64,000 nt of DNA from CALGFI01 sp963786805 (GCA_963786805.1 CAWBAK010000004.1:248001-312000), one strand, 5' to 3'. Shown: positions 43,701-51,704, numbered from the stretch's first letter. Notes: generated by a model not told the origin, from the sequence alone. Made by a program: numbers and translations.

Positions 43701-44641
43701 GCGGTCTTGCCCGTGAGGTCTCCGGTCAGCGTCACCTTGACGTCCGCCCACTCGTTCTCGGACAGGGTCGCGACGGCTGCCGTTCCGTTCTTGCCTGCCG
43801 TCGACGGAACGACCAACACGCTGTCGTAGTTCGTGGCGGAGTCGTCGGATGAGTCGAAGATGTAGAGGTCGAAGAAGCGATCGACGTTGTTCCCCCCGGG
43901 GAACGCCGTGTTCGCGAGCTTGAACTGCTCCTGCATCGCCGGGCTGAAGCTTGCCGGGACGTTCGTCCACCCCGCTGCCGGGTCGAGATCGACCCGCTGG
44001 TAGGCCGTCCCCCCGGTCGTGGTAGCACCGGGCGCCACGTCCGGGATGAACTGCCGGATGAGCGCCGGCTGACCCGGCAGGTCGTAGTTCAGCAGGACAC
44101 CGCGGTTGGAGAAGAACGACCGGAAGTCGACGACCGGTCCCTGGATCGCGGGCACAAGCGCCCTCGACCCGACCCATTCGACCGAGACGACCTTCTTCCC
44201 CGCTCGCTCGGCCGCCTGAAGGATGTGGTCCGCCTGGAGGATCCCGGTCCCCGCGAAGCTCGACGAGTTGTTGAAGTTCCCCTCGCCCGTTCGGTGGAAG
44301 GTGTTGTTCGTCGAACCGTGCTCGCCGGGATAGGCGCCGGTGGCGAGCGAGTGCCAACCGACGCCGGTGTTCGGCGGGAAGGCCTGGGTCAGCCCATTGT
44401 CACCGCGGACCCCGTTCGCCATCAGGTTCGCGTAGGTCGGCATGAGCCCGTCCGCTGCATACGTCTCCATGAGGTCCGGACGCATGCCGTCGGACGCGAA
44501 GAAGATCACCTTGTCGGCCTTGGGGCGGCCTCCGCCGGATGGCTTCCCCTGCTTCAGGGCGCCGGCGGGCACGGCGACGACGAACGCCGCGATGACTGCG
44601 AGCGCGACCAGGATCGATCGGGTACGGGAACGGACGACCAT
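40784..44641 (-). CDS. Secreted two-enzyme phosphoesterase: nucleotide pyrophosphatase-like plus 5'-nucleotidase
   Basis: A 1285-residue exported protein. A signal peptide (about residues 1-30, SILVALAVIAAFVVAVPAGA) precedes a type I phosphodiesterase/alkaline phosphatase superfamily domain (about 40-710): metal Asp in FFASDGMRPDLM, nucleophile Thr in PPNTGVGWHSLATG, SSDHGF and FGQHGYFP. Residues about 715-1285 are a UshA-like 5'-nucleotidase: LDISDYHGQL, AAGDSVG, GNHNFDKG, VVMGHDG, LGDHTN, then the 5_nucleotid_C domain with ITNSGGLRADL and NDFMAMAGDGYP. The pair could turn dinucleotide or NTP-type substrates to nucleosides. ATG 44641 has GGAG 6 nt ahead. Cysteines (about ten) suggest disulfides. 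There is no wall anchor. Confidence 0.9.
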   Translation of the reverse strand: MVVRSRTRSILVALAVIAAFVVAVPAGALKQGKPSGGGRPKADKVIFFASDGMRPDLMETYAADGLMPTYANLMANGVRGDNGLTQAFPPNTGVGWHSLATGAYPGEHGSTNNTFHRTGEGNFNNSSSFAGTGILQADHILQAAERAGKKVVSVEWVGSRALVPAIQGPVVDFRSFFSNRGVLLNYDLPGQPALIRQFIPDVAPGATTTGGTAYQRVDLDPAAGWTNVPASFSPAMQEQFKLANTAFPGGNNVDRFFDLYIFDSSDDSATNYDSVLVVPSTAGKNGTAAVATLSENEWADVKVTLTGDLTGKTAGFYVKAIEIEPDLSKFRVYFTSIARANASYNALGAAGSLAFEETLNATFPTSTAADFAPLEGGIVDEDTYVEQGLFWADAHWAYLRYILGTAPVPKFGGGTIPGLGVQPDLLMAGSPVTDEFSHQFMGLVTPTDMDGDPNPYFDDLTNDDIPDGRIDEREGYIEAAYHEADGTLGLARQLMGTNATVFASSDHGFAPQWYAVNASKVLVDAGLQGAEQTGNCRKAASGATLAKACYAGGAAQIYLNLAGRDPAQTGPPTNVLNTPQVPAADYDLVRSQIVAAFESLTDPANPGAQVVEDVLLKEELRDVDGSDSLHPNRSGDVVVVLRPPYQFDAATRGQTIAFSQFFGQHGYFPELVDLEHNVNMHGTFVASGPGIRRQDPVEGIRVVDVAPTIAFLMDIPGPQNARGRILTELFPTPGRWKTITILDISDYHGQLVPLAEAADTLAGGGSANPVFPIGGSAFLKPWFDLYRSEAPDGSITVAAGDSVGATPPISSFFGDIPTMEFMNMMGFSADGLGNHNFDKGSAYLRNTLIPLADFPIVSANLLNANGKTPPEWSPSTVFNFAGVKLGLVGFSNEDLVSLIFPGGLDPFHVEARLPRVQAEVNRLRSNGVNTIVVMGHDGATAGTLTSPTGPVVDLADALTGVDAVLGDHTNFQVVSTRPNGILVTENLSKGVRFTRVRLVVDTSTKAVVYKTADFHKPWTIGVTPDPAIQARVDELNAELAPLLSPVIGTSTVAIPRSDKCGRVDSRLCESLLGNVVTDSMRTAFPGFTVDFAITNSGGLRADLTCPTTDNASDFCPAFTPPPYPITLGQVLTVLPFGNVVATAPVSGAVLKTMLENGVSSMPTANGRFPQVSGLCFTYDISATVGSRVTGAVRQAPDGTCTGAPIDLTSAGGPYTVAINDFMAMAGDGYPHLVSVLNTPSIKTMDEVLADYVETNTPISPSVQGRITCVKILNPASTNICPTVTS

Positions 44642-44735
44642 CGCGAGCTCCTTCCGCGGGCCTGAGCCCTCCGACAACGGATGCCGACCCAGACCGCGTT
44701 GCGAGGTCGTACGGGGGGTCGACCGACGCGGGCGA

Positions 44736-44765
44736 AGCCTAGAACACGCGTTCGTCCGGGTCGAA
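44736..44765 (-). promoter_or_regulatory. Predicted promoter of the phosphoesterase gene
   Basis: On the minus strand TTCGAC (44760-44765), 18 bp, TAGGCT (44736-44741). Transcription would start near 44729, giving an 85-90 nt leader ahead of the GGAG ribosome site. This is the 128-bp region between aroF and the phosphoesterase gene. I see no hairpin in it. Confidence 0.5.
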
Positions 44766-44769
44766 TCGC

Positions 44770-45795
44770 CTAGTCGGAGCGGTTCATCACGCGACCCAGC
44801 GCCTTCGCGAGCAGCTCGAGCTCGCGGCCGAGATCGAGCATCTCATCGGGCGTCAGGGCCTGCGGGCCGTCGCAGAGCGCGCTCTCCGGATCGGGGTGCA
44901 CGTCGATCATGACCGCGTCGGCGCCGGCGGCGATCGCCGCGCGCGCCATCGGCGCCACGAGTGACTTCTTCCCCACCGCGTGCGAGGGGTCAACGATCAC
45001 CGGAAGGTGGGATTCGGCCTGGGCGACGGCCATCCCTGCGAGGTCGAGCGTGTTGCGCGTCGAAGGCTCGAACGTGCGGATCCCGCGCTCGCACAGGATG
45101 ATCTCGGAGTTCCCGCGCTGGGCGACGTACTCGGCCGCCTGGAGCCACTCGTCGATCGTCATCGCGAGGCCGCGCTTCAGCATCACCGGCTTGCGGGCGA
45201 GCCCGACCTCCTTGAGGAGCTCGAAGTTCTGCGCGTTCCGCGTGCCGACGCGGATGCAGTCGGCGACCTCCGCGACGAGCTCGACCTGTGAGACGTCGAC
45301 GACCTCGACGACGATCGGCAGTCCCGTCTGTCTCCGGCACTCCTGGAGGATGTCCAGTCCGCGTTCGCCCATCCCCTGGAACGAGTAGGGCGAGGTCCGA
45401 GGCTTGTAGACGTCGCCTCGCAGGATCGTCGCGCCGGCGGCCTTCGCGGCCTTCGTCGAGATCAGCGCCTGCTCGTCGCTCTCGACGGCGCACGGCCCGG
45501 CGATGATCGTGAAGCTTCCTCGGCCGACCGGCGTCGCCCCGACGTTCACGGTCGTGGGCACCGGATGCAGGTCCGCGGCGACCATCTTGTAGGGCTTGCC
45601 GATCTGGATGACGTGGTCGACGCCGGGCATCTGCTTCCAGTCGAAGGCCTGGAACCGCTCCGTGTCGCCGACGAGGCCGATGATGGTGTGGACGGTCCCG
45701 TGCGAGACGAAGGCCTCGCCTCCGGCGGCGCGGACGCGCTCGGCGACGGCCTCGATGTCGGCCGGTGTCGCCTCCCGTCTCATCACCACGACCAT
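44770..45795 (-). CDS. aroF: 3-deoxy-7-phosphoheptulonate synthase (DAHP synthase), type I-beta
   Basis: A 341-residue first enzyme of the shikimate pathway, condensing PEP and erythrose 4-phosphate. The N-terminal 70 residues are a ferredoxin-like (FL) regulatory domain. The barrel has the metal Cys in FTIIAGPCAVESDEQ (about residue 103), LRGDVYKPRTSPYSFQG, RVGTRNAQNFELLKEVG, LKRGLAMTIDEWL and VDPSHAVGKK. GGAGG precedes ATG 45795 by 6 nt. The leader region carries a short peptide rich in Phe, Trp and Tyr codons and a strong hairpin, so expression is probably tuned by aromatic amino acid supply in addition to feedback on the enzyme. Confidence 0.96.
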   Translation of the reverse strand: MVVVMRREATPADIEAVAERVRAAGGEAFVSHGTVHTIIGLVGDTERFQAFDWKQMPGVDHVIQIGKPYKMVAADLHPVPTTVNVGATPVGRGSFTIIAGPCAVESDEQALISTKAAKAAGATILRGDVYKPRTSPYSFQGMGERGLDILQECRRQTGLPIVVEVVDVSQVELVAEVADCIRVGTRNAQNFELLKEVGLARKPVMLKRGLAMTIDEWLQAAEYVAQRGNSEIILCERGIRTFEPSTRNTLDLAGMAVAQAESHLPVIVDPSHAVGKKSLVAPMARAAIAAGADAVMIDVHPDPESALCDGPQALTPDEMLDLGRELELLAKALGRVMNRSD

Positions 45796-45831
45796 CGGTC
45801 TGCCTCCGCTCCTTGGGACCGCCCGAGAGAC

Positions 45832-45866
45832 GAAGAACCCCGGGCTCCGGGCCCGGGGTCGTCTTC
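45832..45866 (-). promoter_or_regulatory. Stem-loop in the aroF leader (candidate attenuator)
   Basis: A hairpin on the minus strand: ACCCCGGGC (45859-45851), loop CCGGA, GCCCGGGGT (45845-45837), extended across a small bulge by GAAGA (45866-45862) with TCTTC (45836-45832), giving 14 pairs. It lies 20 nt after the leader-peptide stop and 36 nt before aroF. It contains CCGGGCCCGG (45847-45856), an exact copy of the palindrome CCGGGCCCGG at 45891-45900 inside the leader coding sequence. The two copies can pair with each other and so compete with the hairpin. No T-run follows. Confidence 0.65.
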
Positions 45867-45885
45867 TGCCTTGCGGCTCAGGCGA

Positions 45886-45939
45886 CTACGCCGGGCCCGG
45901 CCCGCCGTAGAACCACCCGAAACCGAAGGATGCCTGCAT
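45886..45939 (-). CDS. Aromatic leader peptide of aroF (17 aa)
   Basis: A 17-codon reading frame, MQASFGFGWFYGGPGPA, with Phe at codons 5, 7 and 10, Trp at 9 and Tyr at 11: five aromatic residues among 17, four of them in a five-codon run counting Phe 7 to Tyr 11. The codon run is followed directly by a GC-rich stretch able to pair with the downstream hairpin, the arrangement of ribosome-stalling leader peptides such as trpL and pheL. It ends 90 nt before the DAHP synthase start, on the same strand. The ribosome site is weak (GGCGGTCCG ahead of ATG 45939). A -10-like CACCAT lies 9 nt upstream, so the mRNA may be almost leaderless. Confidence 0.65.
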   Translation of the reverse strand: MQASFGFGWFYGGPGPA

Positions 45940-45948
45940 CGGACCGCC

Positions 45949-45977
45949 ATGGTGCCAGCGAACGACGGGCCTGGCAA
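45949..45977 (-). promoter_or_regulatory. Predicted promoter for the aroF leader
   Basis: Minus strand TTGCCA (45972-45977), 17 bp, CACCAT (45949-45954). The predicted start is within about 3 nt of the leader-peptide ATG. It lies back to back with the upp promoter. The -10 box matches the consensus at three of six positions, so confidence is moderate. Confidence 0.45.
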
Positions 45978-46050
45978 CCACCCCGAGGCGGCTCGGCACG
46001 CTCGATCGCGCGCGGGCAGGCGCCGACCCGCGAGGGTTACGATGCGCGGC

Positions 46051-46668
46051 GTGTCCGTCACGATCGTCGATCACCCACTCGCCGGGCACCTGCTGACGCA
46101 GCTGCGGGACCAGGACACGGCGCCGCCGGTGTTCCGAACGCTGGCCAAACGCCTCGCGCTGGCGCTCGCGCTCGAGGCGATCCGCGATCTGCCCACGACC
46201 GAAGTCGAGGTGCAGGGCCCGCTGGAGCGTGCGAAGGGGCGGATCCTGGGCGACCTCGTCGCGGTCCCGATCCTTCGTGCCGGCCTCGGGATGCTCGAGG
46301 CGGTCACCGAACTGTTCCCCGAGGTGGCCGTCGGCTACATCGGGCTCGAGCGCGACGAGGCGTCCCTGCAACCGCAGTCGTACTACCGGAAGCTCCCCCA
46401 GGTCGCCGGACGGCACGTCCTCGTCCTGGACCCGATGCTCGCGACGGGCGGATCGGGTTCGGCGGCGACCGCCGCCGTCCGCGAGGGCGACCCGGCCTCG
46501 ATCCGGTTCGTCTGCGTCGTCTCGGCGCCCGAGGGCATCGCGAGGATGGAGGCCGACCACCCGGACGTGCCGATCTTCACCGCCGCCGTCGACCGGCAGC
46601 TGAACGAGCACGGCTACATCCTGCCCGGGCTGGGCGACTTCGGCGATCGGCTGTTCGGGACCGAGTAG
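46051..46668 (+). CDS. upp: Uracil phosphoribosyltransferase
   Basis: A 205-residue salvage enzyme making UMP from uracil and PRPP. The PRPP loop is VLVLDPMLATGGSGSAA (about residues 124-140). The uracil-binding C-terminus is HGYILPGLGDFGDRLFGTE, and the family tetrad RAGLGMLEAV lies at about residue 75. GTG 46051 is preferred over ATG 46042 because TACGAT (46038-46043) ends exactly 7 nt before it and overlaps the other codon, so the mRNA should be leaderless. It is convergent with the nucleoside uptake operon, fitting a shared role in nucleobase recycling. Confidence 0.96.
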   Translation: MSVTIVDHPLAGHLLTQLRDQDTAPPVFRTLAKRLALALALEAIRDLPTTEVEVQGPLERAKGRILGDLVAVPILRAGLGMLEAVTELFPEVAVGYIGLERDEASLQPQSYYRKLPQVAGRHVLVLDPMLATGGSGSAATAAVREGDPASIRFVCVVSAPEGIARMEADHPDVPIFTAAVDRQLNEHGYILPGLGDFGDRLFGTE

Positions 46669-46698
46669 AGGCGGAACCGCGCGGACCGGACAGCGACG

Positions 46699-47674
46699 TC
46701 AGGAGCCGCCCGCGCCCTCGTAGGCCCGTCCAGCCGCTTCCGGCGGGCGCACCCGCCCGACGAATCCGGCGATCGCCACGATCGTGACGACGTACGGGAT
46801 CATCCGGATGAACTGGGGTGGCAACGCGGAGATCACCGGCGCGTTGTTCAGGCGCAAAGGGATCGCAAACGTGAAGCCGAAGAGCCACGCGAAGAACATC
46901 AGGCGGACCGGATTCCAGTTCGACAGGATCAGCGCGGCGAGGGCGATGAAGCCGAGAAAGAGCGTCTGGCCCTCCCGCCAGTTGCCGATCACCTCCGACG
47001 CGAGGAAGGCACCGGACATCCCGGCGAACGCCCCGGACAGCATGACTCCCTGATACCGGTAGACGGAAACGCTCACGCCGAGCGAACGCGTCGCCTCGGG
47101 GTTCTCGCCGCACGACCGGAGACGAAGACCCCAGCGCAGCCTGTTCAGCGCGAACCACACGGGGACCACCATCAACGCCGCGATGAGCACCACGGGGGAT
47201 AACCCTTGGAACGCCCGCCCGAGCCCGCTCGGCAGCGACGACAGCCCGGGGATGTCCAGGCGGTCCAGGTGCGGTCCGCCGGGGTCGGACTGCGTCGACT
47301 GGCCGTCGAAGAACGCGGACGAAAGGAACCGCGCCAAGCCCACAGCCACCAGGTTGATCACCACGCCCGACACGATGTGGTCGACCCGGAACGAGATCGT
47401 CGCCAGCGCGTGAACGCCCGCGAACAGGGCACCGCAGAACGCGCCGAACAGCAAGCCGAGCGAGTGGTCCCCAAGGCAGGCCGAGCTCCAACGAGTCGGT
47501 GAAGAACCGCGCCCCGAACGCCCCGGTGACCGTTCCGATGATCATCAGGCCTTCGAGGCCGATGTTGACGATGCCCGAGCGTTCGCTGAACAGACCGCCG
47601 AGGCCGGTCAGATAGAGGATGGTGAAGTAGGTGAACGAGATCTGGACGGCCACGGCGATGTCGGTGAAGGGCAT
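46699..47674 (-). CDS. Nucleoside-type ABC permease, second subunit (one frameshift)
   Basis: About 324 residues after correction, a BmpD/NupQ/YufQ-type permease of the ribose-like ABC class. The N-terminal piece has ITYLTGLGGLFSERSGIVNIGLEGLM-like sequence (the family SGxxNIGLEG motif at about residue 40). The frame breaks at about 47467 through one extra base between LGLPWG and SLGLLFGAFCGALFAG. About eight membrane helices. ATG 47674 overlaps the previous permease stop by one base (TGATG). Last gene of the operon. Confidence 0.9.
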
Positions 47675-48921
47675 CAGCCTTCCCTCTCGTCTGCCGGCTG
47701 GAACGCCTCGGAACCCGACGGCTCGGGTTCCGTACCCGGCGGCGTTCCTGCGTCACCCGGACCCGACGAGTCCTCGAGCGCGCCCGCCTCTCCGGCCCGC
47801 TGCAACTGCCTGGCCGCCAGCCGGCGCTTCGCGATCTGGTACGTGATGACCACCGAGAGGATCAGGATCCCCTGCAGGATGATGATGAACTCGCGCGGCA
47901 CCTCGCTTTGGATCTGCAGCGCCACCTCGCCTCGCGAGAGGATCCCCCACAGGATGGCCGCGAACACGATCCCGATCGGGTTGTTCTGACCGAGGAACGC
48001 GACGGCGATCCCCGTGAAGCCCAGCGCGGTGATGTAGTTCTGCGGCAAGTGCCCCTTGTCCGCGAGGATCTGCTGCATCCCCACCAGACCGGCAAGCGCG
48101 CCCGAGATCAGGAACAGCTTGAGCTGGGTTGCGCCGATCGAGATCCCTCCGGCTCGCGCGGATCCCGGTGAGGATCCCACGGCGCGCGCCTCGTACCCGA
48201 GACGCATCCTCCTGATGAGGAACCACACCAGCACGGCGGCGGCGATCGCCAGGAAGAGCAGCCACGACAGATGGGCGCCGGGGGTGACGCCGAAGAACTC
48301 GCCGATGTCGCCGATCAACGCACCGTCGGGGAACTGATCCGTCCGCAGGTCGACGTTCTGACCTCCGGGCCGTTCGCTGACCCTCAGCGGGAAGTTGATC
48401 GCCCAGGCCAGGAGGCTCACCGCGATCCCGTTGAGCATGATCGTCGTCACGACTTCGTGAGCGCCGGTCTTGACCTTCAAGATGGCCGGGATCGCGGCCC
48501 ACACCATCCCTCCCAGCATCGCGGCGGCCAGCACCGCCGTCACGAGGAGAGGTCCGGGGAGGAATCCCAGCTCGAGCGCGGCCCAAGCCGCGGTCACCAT
48601 GGCGACCAGGTACTGGCCTTCGATGCCGATGTTGAACATGCCGCCCTTGAAGCAGACGGCCACCGCCAGCGCCGAGAAGATCAACGGGGTGGCGATCGCC
48701 AGGACGTATCCGATCCCGTCGACCGTTCCGAGCGACGCCTCCAGGATCGACGAGTAGACCCCGATCGGAGTCTCCCCGTACGCGACGATCAGGACCGATC
48801 CGATGAGGACGGCGATCCCGAGCGACGTGAGGAGTGCCAGGATCTGGCCGACGAGGCCCTCGAGCCACGGCGGGCGCGCACGCGAAAGCGAAGCCGGGAC
48901 CGCCCCCGCCTCACTTGGCAC
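47674..48921 (-). CDS. Nucleoside-type ABC permease, first subunit
   Basis: A 415-residue BmpC/NupP/YufP-type permease. About ten membrane helices, beginning LLTSLGIAVLIGSVLIVAYG. Conserved FKGGMFNIGIEGQYLVAM (about residue 92) and the loop VGSSPGSARAGGISIGATQLK facing the ATPase. The C-terminal 50 residues are a disordered Pro/Glu/Ser tail. GTG 48921 directly abuts the ATPase stop (48922). Coupled to the next permease by TGATG. Confidence 0.93.
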   Translation of the reverse strand: MPSEAGAVPASLSRARPPWLEGLVGQILALLTSLGIAVLIGSVLIVAYGETPIGVYSSILEASLGTVDGIGYVLAIATPLIFSALAVAVCFKGGMFNIGIEGQYLVAMVTAAWAALELGFLPGPLLVTAVLAAAMLGGMVWAAIPAILKVKTGAHEVVTTIMLNGIAVSLLAWAINFPLRVSERPGGQNVDLRTDQFPDGALIGDIGEFFGVTPGAHLSWLLFLAIAAAVLVWFLIRRMRLGYEARAVGSSPGSARAGGISIGATQLKLFLISGALAGLVGMQQILADKGHLPQNYITALGFTGIAVAFLGQNNPIGIVFAAILWGILSRGEVALQIQSEVPREFIIILQGILILSVVITYQIAKRRLAARQLQRAGEAGALEDSSGPGDAGTPPGTEPEPSGSEAFQPADEREG

Positions 48922-50454
48922 TTAGGCGACCTCCTCCCTCGCTCCGCCGAGCATCCCGAGCCCGATCTGTTCCGGCGCCGCATCGGGTGAGAACTCGCCC
49001 GTGATCCTGCCCTCGTACAGGGTCACGATCCGATCCGACAGCGCGTAGATCTCGTCGAGCTCGGCCGAGATCAGCAGGATGCCGCGCCCCGCAGCCTTCT
49101 GCTCCAAGATCTGCGTCCAGACGAACTCGATCGCGCCGACGTCGAGGCCGCGCGTCGGTTGTGCGGCGATCAACAGCTTGGGATCGGTCTCGAGCTCCCG
49201 CGCGAGGATGAGTTTCTGCTGGTTCCCGCCCGACAACGTCGAAGCGTTCACGTCGATGCTCCGGGTCCGAACGTCGAACAACGTCACCAGCCGGCCTGCG
49301 AGCTCCTTGATCTTGCGGATCAGGAGAACGCCCAGCCGCGTGGAGAACTCCGCGTCGTCCTGGCGCCCGAGGACGGCGTTCTCCCACAACGTCATGTCGA
49401 GAACCAGTCCCTGGCCGTGGCGATCCTCGGGGATGTAGCCGACACCGATGTTCCGGATCTCGCCGACGGATCGCCCGGCGATGTCCTTGCCTTCGAGCTG
49501 GATCGTGCCGGCCTCGGGTTTGCGAAGTCCGAACAGCGCCTCCGCCAGCTCACGCTGGCCGTTGCCCTCGACGCCCGCCACCCCAAGGATCTCTCCGGCT
49601 CGGACCTCCAGGGTGATCCCGTTCAGCTTCCCCTCACCGGCGAGATCCTCGACCCGGAGCACGGGCTCACCGACCTCCACCTGCGGCTTCTCCAATCGGA
49701 ACAGGACCGGTCGGCCCACCATCATCTCGGCGAGCTTGGCCTTGGATGTCTCGGCCGGGGTCGTCTCGCCGACCACCCGTCCCCGTCGCAGCACCGTGAT
49801 CCGATCCGCGATCTCGAGCACCTCGTCCAGCTTGTGGCTGATGAACACGATCGTCCTGCCCGCCTCTCGGAGCTTGCGAAGGTTCCCGAAGAGATCCTTG
49901 GATTCCGCCGGCGTGAGGACCGCCGTCGGCTCATCCAGGATCAGGATCTCGACGCCGCGGTACAGCGCCTTCAGGATCTCGACGCGCTGCTCCTCACCGA
50001 CGGACAGGTCCTCGACCAACGCGGTCGGCTTGACGCGGAACCCGTACTGATCGGCGAGCTGCGCGACCTTCTTGCCGGCCTCGTCGATGTCGAGGAGGGG
50101 ACCTCCTTCCTCGCCCAGGATGATGTTCTCCGTGACGGTGAAGCGGTCAACCAGCACGAAGTGCTGGTGGACCATGCCGATCCCGAGCGCGATCGCGTCA
50201 CGCGGCGACCCGATCCGCGCTTCTTTCCCTCGAACGCGGATCGTCCCTCCGTCGGTCGGGTAGATGCCGTACAGGACGCGCATCAGCGTGGACTTCCCGG
50301 CCCCGTTCTCCCCGATGAGCGCGTGGACCTCGCCGGGTCGCAGCTCGAGGCTCACCTCGTCGTTGGCGAGGACGCCCGGGAACCGCTTCGTGATCTTCTC
50401 GAGCTCGACGAGGGGCGGGGAGCCCTTGCCCCCCGCCCCATCGCCCTCGCTCAT
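48922..50454 (-). CDS. Nucleoside-type ABC ATPase, tandem domains
   Basis: A 510-residue protein with two fused ABC domains, like RbsA/NupO. Domain 1: Walker A GENGAGKST (about residues 48-56), signature LSVGEEQRVEILKAL, Walker B ILILDEPTAVLTP. Domain 2: degenerate Walker A GVEGNGQRE (about 286-294), signature LSGGNQQKLILARELE, and LLIAAQPTRGLD where a catalytic Glu is replaced, so only the first site probably hydrolyses ATP. Powers nucleoside import with the two permeases. It lies 17 bp after the binding-protein stop. Confidence 0.94.
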   Translation of the reverse strand: MSEGDGAGGKGSPPLVELEKITKRFPGVLANDEVSLELRPGEVHALIGENGAGKSTLMRVLYGIYPTDGGTIRVRGKEARIGSPRDAIALGIGMVHQHFVLVDRFTVTENIILGEEGGPLLDIDEAGKKVAQLADQYGFRVKPTALVEDLSVGEEQRVEILKALYRGVEILILDEPTAVLTPAESKDLFGNLRKLREAGRTIVFISHKLDEVLEIADRITVLRRGRVVGETTPAETSKAKLAEMMVGRPVLFRLEKPQVEVGEPVLRVEDLAGEGKLNGITLEVRAGEILGVAGVEGNGQRELAEALFGLRKPEAGTIQLEGKDIAGRSVGEIRNIGVGYIPEDRHGQGLVLDMTLWENAVLGRQDDAEFSTRLGVLLIRKIKELAGRLVTLFDVRTRSIDVNASTLSGGNQQKLILARELETDPKLLIAAQPTRGLDVGAIEFVWTQILEQKAAGRGILLISAELDEIYALSDRIVTLYEGRITGEFSPDAAPEQIGLGMLGGAREEVA

Positions 50455-50471
50455 GGTTCCGCCGCTCCGGC

Positions 50472-51593
50472 TCAGGCCGGCACGTCCGGGACGACGATGG
50501 TCCCGTCGATGATCTGCGCCTTGAAGTCATCGAGCTGCGTGACGATGTCATCGGTCAGCTGCTCGGGGTTCGACGTCGCGAAGTCGAGACCCTCCTCGGC
50601 CATGCCGAAGACCAGGCTCCCTCCGAACGACCCGTCGCCGACACCCGCGATCGCGGTGTACACGGCCGTGTCGACCCGCTTCAGCATCGAGGTCAGGATC
50701 AGCGGCTGCTGCTCCGGGCTCGCCGTCAGGTACTGGTCCGAGTCGACGCCGATCGCGAGCTTGTCGGCCGCGACCGCGGCGTTGAACAGACCGGCGCCCG
50801 ATGCCCCGGCGGCGTGGTAGATGATCTCGGCGCCGTCGTCGTACATGGCGGTGGAGAGGGCTTCTCCGCGCACCGGGTCGTTGAATGCGGTCGTGTCGTC
50901 GCCGATGTACTCGACGAGCACCTCGATGTTCGGGTTGATCTCCGCCGCACCGGCCTCGTACCCGGCCTGGAACTTCTCGATCAGCGTGCCGGTCTGGCCG
51001 CCGAGGAAGCCGATGGTGTCGCAGCCGCACTTCAGTGCCGCGGCCGCCCCGACCAGGAAGGAGCCCTCGTGCTCCTTGAAGGTGTAGTCGGCCACGTTCG
51101 GGAGATCGGCCACGTCGTTCGTGAGGAACGAGCAGAACTCCAGCGGGCAGGTCGCGAATCCGTCCACGATCATGAAGCTCGTGTCCGGGTAGTCCACGCC
51201 GATCGCGTTGATCCCCTCCGAGAACGCGAACCCGACCCCGATGACCAGGTCGAAGCCGGCATCGGCGAGCGCCTGCGCGTTCTGGTCGCGATCGGATCCC
51301 GTCGAGTTCGCCTCGTTCGTGACGACGTTCTCCTCGCACACCAAGCCGTCGGCGACCGCCTGGTCGAGCCCGGCCTTGGCGGCGTCGTTGAACGACTTGT
51401 CACCGAGGCCACCGATGTCGAACGCCATCCCTACTTGGATGTCGGCATTGCACTCCACTCCGGTTTCGCCGGTCGGCCCGGTGGTGTCGGTGGTCCCGGT
51501 AGCTCCGGTACCCCCACCGTCATCTCCACACGCCGCCGCGACGACCCCGAGCACGGCAACGAGGATCAGGAGCCTCGTTCGCAATGAACCCAT
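50472..51593 (-). CDS. BMP-family nucleoside-binding lipoprotein
   Basis: A 373-residue substrate-binding lipoprotein of the basic membrane protein (Med/PnrA) family, which binds purine nucleosides. Signal peptide with lipobox VAAAC (about residues 18-22), then a Gly/Thr/Asp linker (GGGTGATGTTDTTGPTGETG). The binding domain has VGMAFDIGGLGDKSFNDAAK (about residues 54-73) and GVDSDQYLTASPEQ. GGAGGGGGG lies 7 nt before ATG 51593. First gene of the uptake operon (binding protein, ATPase, two permeases). The neighbouring upp supports nucleoside or nucleobase use. Confidence 0.93.
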   Translation of the reverse strand: MGSLRTRLLILVAVLGVVAAACGDDGGGTGATGTTDTTGPTGETGVECNADIQVGMAFDIGGLGDKSFNDAAKAGLDQAVADGLVCEENVVTNEANSTGSDRDQNAQALADAGFDLVIGVGFAFSEGINAIGVDYPDTSFMIVDGFATCPLEFCSFLTNDVADLPNVADYTFKEHEGSFLVGAAAALKCGCDTIGFLGGQTGTLIEKFQAGYEAGAAEINPNIEVLVEYIGDDTTAFNDPVRGEALSTAMYDDGAEIIYHAAGASGAGLFNAAVAADKLAIGVDSDQYLTASPEQQPLILTSMLKRVDTAVYTAIAGVGDGSFGGSLVFGMAEEGLDFATSNPEQLTDDIVTQLDDFKAQIIDGTIVVPDVPA

Positions 51594-51704
51594 GCCGTTC
51601 CCCCCTCCTACTGCTGTGGACGCCCGCGCCGGGCACGGTTCGAGATTGTCCGCGCAAGGTCACGAGCCGGTCAAACCGGGATACGGTGGCGGACCGGTGT
51701 CGGG

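Noticed and set aside
45940..46611. Open frame antisense to upp that runs into the aroF leader peptide
   Set aside because: Upstream of the Met at 45939 it is only a shadow of upp. Only the last 17 codons make sense, as the leader peptide.
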